A DNA stretch of 6,134 nucleotides, from assembly GCA_947632415.1 (NCBI GenBank), contig CANRPB010000078.1, positions 1-6,134 on the forward strand, written 5' to 3'. How positions within the stretch are numbered: position 1 is the stretch's first letter; the number at the start of each line of letters is the position of its first letter. Under the pieces are notes generated by a model, which did not search any database, was not told where the DNA came from, and was given only the letters and a program-made list of their open reading frames with translations. This stretch comes from an uncultured Bacilli bacterium. GTDB lineage: Bacteria > Bacillota_I > Bacilli_A > RF39 > UBA660. The position numbers and the translations under genes are program-made. This document shows, one piece after another, positions 4,770-6,134 of the stretch.

Positions 4770-4799
4770 AGTGTATTAAAAAATAAAAAAAATGTTTAT
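4770..4799 (-). promoter_or_regulatory. Putative sigma-E/sigma-K type promoter
   Basis: On the minus strand AATACACTATA (4777-4767) matches the Bacillus sigma-E -10 (CATACACT, 7 of 8) and the sigma-K -10 (CATAnnnTA, 8 of 9). An AC (4795-4794) lies 16 bases upstream, as expected for a sigma-K -35, and an ATA (4799-4797) lies 19 bases upstream, slightly far for sigma-E. No good sigma-A -35 fits. The predicted start is near 4763, just before GGAGGT. Confidence 0.45.
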
Positions 4800-4830
4800 G
4801 TAAACGTCTAAAAAAATAAAATAAATAATT

Positions 4831-4869
4831 TTGAAAAAAATAAAATATATGGTATCATATAATAGGTGG
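4831..4869 (+). promoter_or_regulatory. Promoter and SD of the SEDS gene
   Basis: -35 TTGAAA (4831-4836), 16-base spacer, -10 TATCAT (4853-4858), overlapping a second TATAAT (4858-4863). The SD AGGTGG (4864-4869) follows immediately, six bases before GTG 4876. The TTG at 4831 is better explained as the -35 box than as a start codon, because nothing upstream of it resembles an SD. Confidence 0.5.
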
Positions 4870-4875
4870 TACAAT

Positions 4876-6045
4876 GTGAAAAACAAGATAAGAGAGTTAA
4901 TTAGTTGTTATCAAGATATGGACAAACCTCTTTTTTATATAACAATGTTTTTATTTATATACGGACTTTTTAATATTGTAACTGCATCAAGTAGTGAAGC
5001 CGTAATAAGATATGAAAAATCACTTTTTTACTATTTCTTTAGGCAATTAATAATGATTTTAGGAGGTGTTTTCATATCACTATTTATAATAAGTAGGGAT
5101 ACTAAAAAATATACTTTACCGGCTATAGGATCATTCTTATGTATAACAGTATGTATTTTATATTTATTTTTATATGGAACATTTCATAAGGGTGCCCAAA
5201 ACTGGTTAACAATTGGACCAATAACTTTTCAACCAAGTGAGTTTTTTAAACCTATAATGATTGTATGTTTATCACTTATATTTGAAAAAACAAGAAAAAA
5301 ACTAAGAAATAAGAAAAAAACACCATATGATATTATTGGAGTTATATTAGTAGTTGGACTTTTTAATTCTGTTATTATATTTCTTGAAAAGGATCTTGGA
5401 ACAATGTTAATACTAGTAATTATTTTTTTAGTAATGTTTTTATCAAGTCCGGCTTTGAAGAAATATAAAACCAAAACTATGATTTTTTTATTCATTGTTG
5501 GTTTATGTAGTTTACTTGTTATTCAAAACTTAAAAGGGTATATTTTATCAGAGGAACAAATGGCAAGATTCAATTTTATCAATCCGTGTAAAAATTATCT
5601 TGAAGGGGGATATCAAATTTGTAATGCTTATATTGCTATAAATAACGGTGGATTATTTGGACTTGGTATTGGAAAAAGTCAGCAAAAGTATTCATATATA
5701 CCAGAACCACATACTGATATGGTGTTTGCTATTATCGCTGAAGAACAGGGATTGATTAGAAGTTCTATTATTTTAATTGCCTACGCTGTTATTTTATATA
5801 GAATATTAGATCTTTCTTCTAAGGCTACAACGCTGCGTGGTAAATACATTTGTCTAGGTGTAGCGACTTATATTTTCTCTCATGTAATGATAAATTTAGG
5901 TGGATTATTTGGGATACTTCCCCTAACAGGAGTTCCATTGCCATTTTTGTCATATGGTGGTTCTTTTACCTTATCATTGATTATTTCGTTAGCGTTAGTA
6001 CAAAGAGTTCACATTGAAAATAAAAGGGAGAAAATAGTAATATAA
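4876..6045 (+). CDS. SEDS-family peptidoglycan glycosyltransferase (RodA/FtsW)
   Basis: Integral membrane polymerase of the shape/elongation/division/sporulation family, which polymerises lipid II into glycan strands with a class B penicillin-binding protein. The 389-residue product from GTG 4876 has about ten hydrophobic segments (roughly 18-37, 53-72, 81-100, 122-136, 152-170, 174-190, 200-217, 283-308, 322-345, 355-377). Family landmarks: GAQNWLTIGPITFQPSEF (106-123), EKDLGTML (171-178), NGGLFGLGIGKSQQK (257-271), IPEPHTDMVFAIIAEEQGL (275-293), whose Asp281 aligns by motif with the essential SEDS aspartate, and TGVPLPFLSYGGS (351-363). FtsW, RodA and SpoVE are hard to separate by eye. No partner PBP or division gene is adjacent. 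The frame stays open upstream to TTG 4831, but only GTG 4876 has an SD. Confidence 0.92.
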   Translation: MKNKIRELISCYQDMDKPLFYITMFLFIYGLFNIVTASSSEAVIRYEKSLFYYFFRQLIMILGGVFISLFIISRDTKKYTLPAIGSFLCITVCILYLFLYGTFHKGAQNWLTIGPITFQPSEFFKPIMIVCLSLIFEKTRKKLRNKKKTPYDIIGVILVVGLFNSVIIFLEKDLGTMLILVIIFLVMFLSSPALKKYKTKTMIFLFIVGLCSLLVIQNLKGYILSEEQMARFNFINPCKNYLEGGYQICNAYIAINNGGLFGLGIGKSQQKYSYIPEPHTDMVFAIIAEEQGLIRSSIILIAYAVILYRILDLSSKATTLRGKYICLGVATYIFSHVMINLGGLFGILPLTGVPLPFLSYGGSFTLSLIISLALVQRVHIENKREKIVI

Positions 6046-6092
6046 GATATTTAATAAAAATTGTTACAGTTCAGTCAAGGACACTAGAAAAT

Positions 6093-6117
6093 AAGTAAGG
6101 AACACTTACTTTTTTTT
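6093..6117 (+). terminator. Terminator of the SEDS gene
   Basis: AAGTAAG (6093-6099), loop GAACA, CTTACTT (6105-6111), then a continuous T-run to 6117. It lies 47 bases after the SEDS stop codon, so the gene is probably monocistronic. Only 17 bases of the window follow, containing a TATAAT (6123-6128) that could belong to the next gene. Confidence 0.85.
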
Positions 6118-6134
6118 CATATTATAATAACTTG

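Noticed and set aside
5229..5495. 88-codon minus-strand frame inside the SEDS gene
   Set aside because: Antisense to a conserved membrane protein, low-complexity hydrophobic/Ile-rich composition, no SD.
1..6134. CRISPR array, insertion sequence or prophage
   Set aside because: No spaced direct repeats, transposase, integrase or paired terminal repeats with a target duplication are visible.

Overview
The window comes from a very AT-rich, low-GC Gram-positive bacterium, most likely a member of the Bacilli or a related Bacillota lineage. The evidence is strong GGTGAT/GGAGG-type Shine-Dalgarno sequences, TTG and GTG starts, a genomically encoded tRNA CCA end, simple T-tailed terminators, and a small glycine-rich YjcZ-like protein of the kind found in endospore formers. 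TGA is a stop here (glyA ends on it), so the code is not the Mycoplasma code. I cannot name the species.

Layout. (1) Positions 160-1419, plus strand: an AAA-type ATPase of the AAA_14/DUF4143 family with its own sigma-A-like promoter. (2) Positions 1420-2192: about 770 bases with no convincing protein gene but several structured elements. These are a hairpin behind the ATPase, a candidate structured RNA on the minus strand (about 1526-1619), a possible gene remnant (1753-1854), a 15-bp inverted repeat (1860-1902), and a pair of candidate small RNAs on opposite strands that overlap almost fully (about 1981-2101). (3) Positions 2193-2269, minus strand: elongator tRNA-Met(CAT) with a clear promoter and terminator. 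(4) Positions 2397-4458, plus strand: a two-gene one-carbon operon, glyA then folD, ending in two sequence-related terminator hairpins. (5) Positions 4570-4746, minus strand: a 58-residue YjcZ-like gene with a putative mother-cell (sigma-E/K type) promoter. (6) Positions 4876-6045, plus strand: a SEDS-family (RodA/FtsW) peptidoglycan polymerase followed by a terminator.

How the genes work together. GlyA makes 5,10-methylene-tetrahydrofolate from serine, and FolD oxidises it to 10-formyl-tetrahydrofolate for purines and formyl-Met-tRNA, so the operon is one pathway unit. The SEDS gene belongs to cell-wall synthesis and the YjcZ-like gene to the spore or envelope. The ATPase has no obvious functional link to its neighbours.

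The least ordinary part is 1420-2192. The best leads there are the two fully overlapping opposite-strand RNAs, each ending in its own T-tailed hairpin, and the branched RNA next to the ATPase gene. Both are inferred from base pairing and promoter-like sequences only. I recognised no known RNA family for either, and no toxin ORF for a type I toxin-antitoxin reading.
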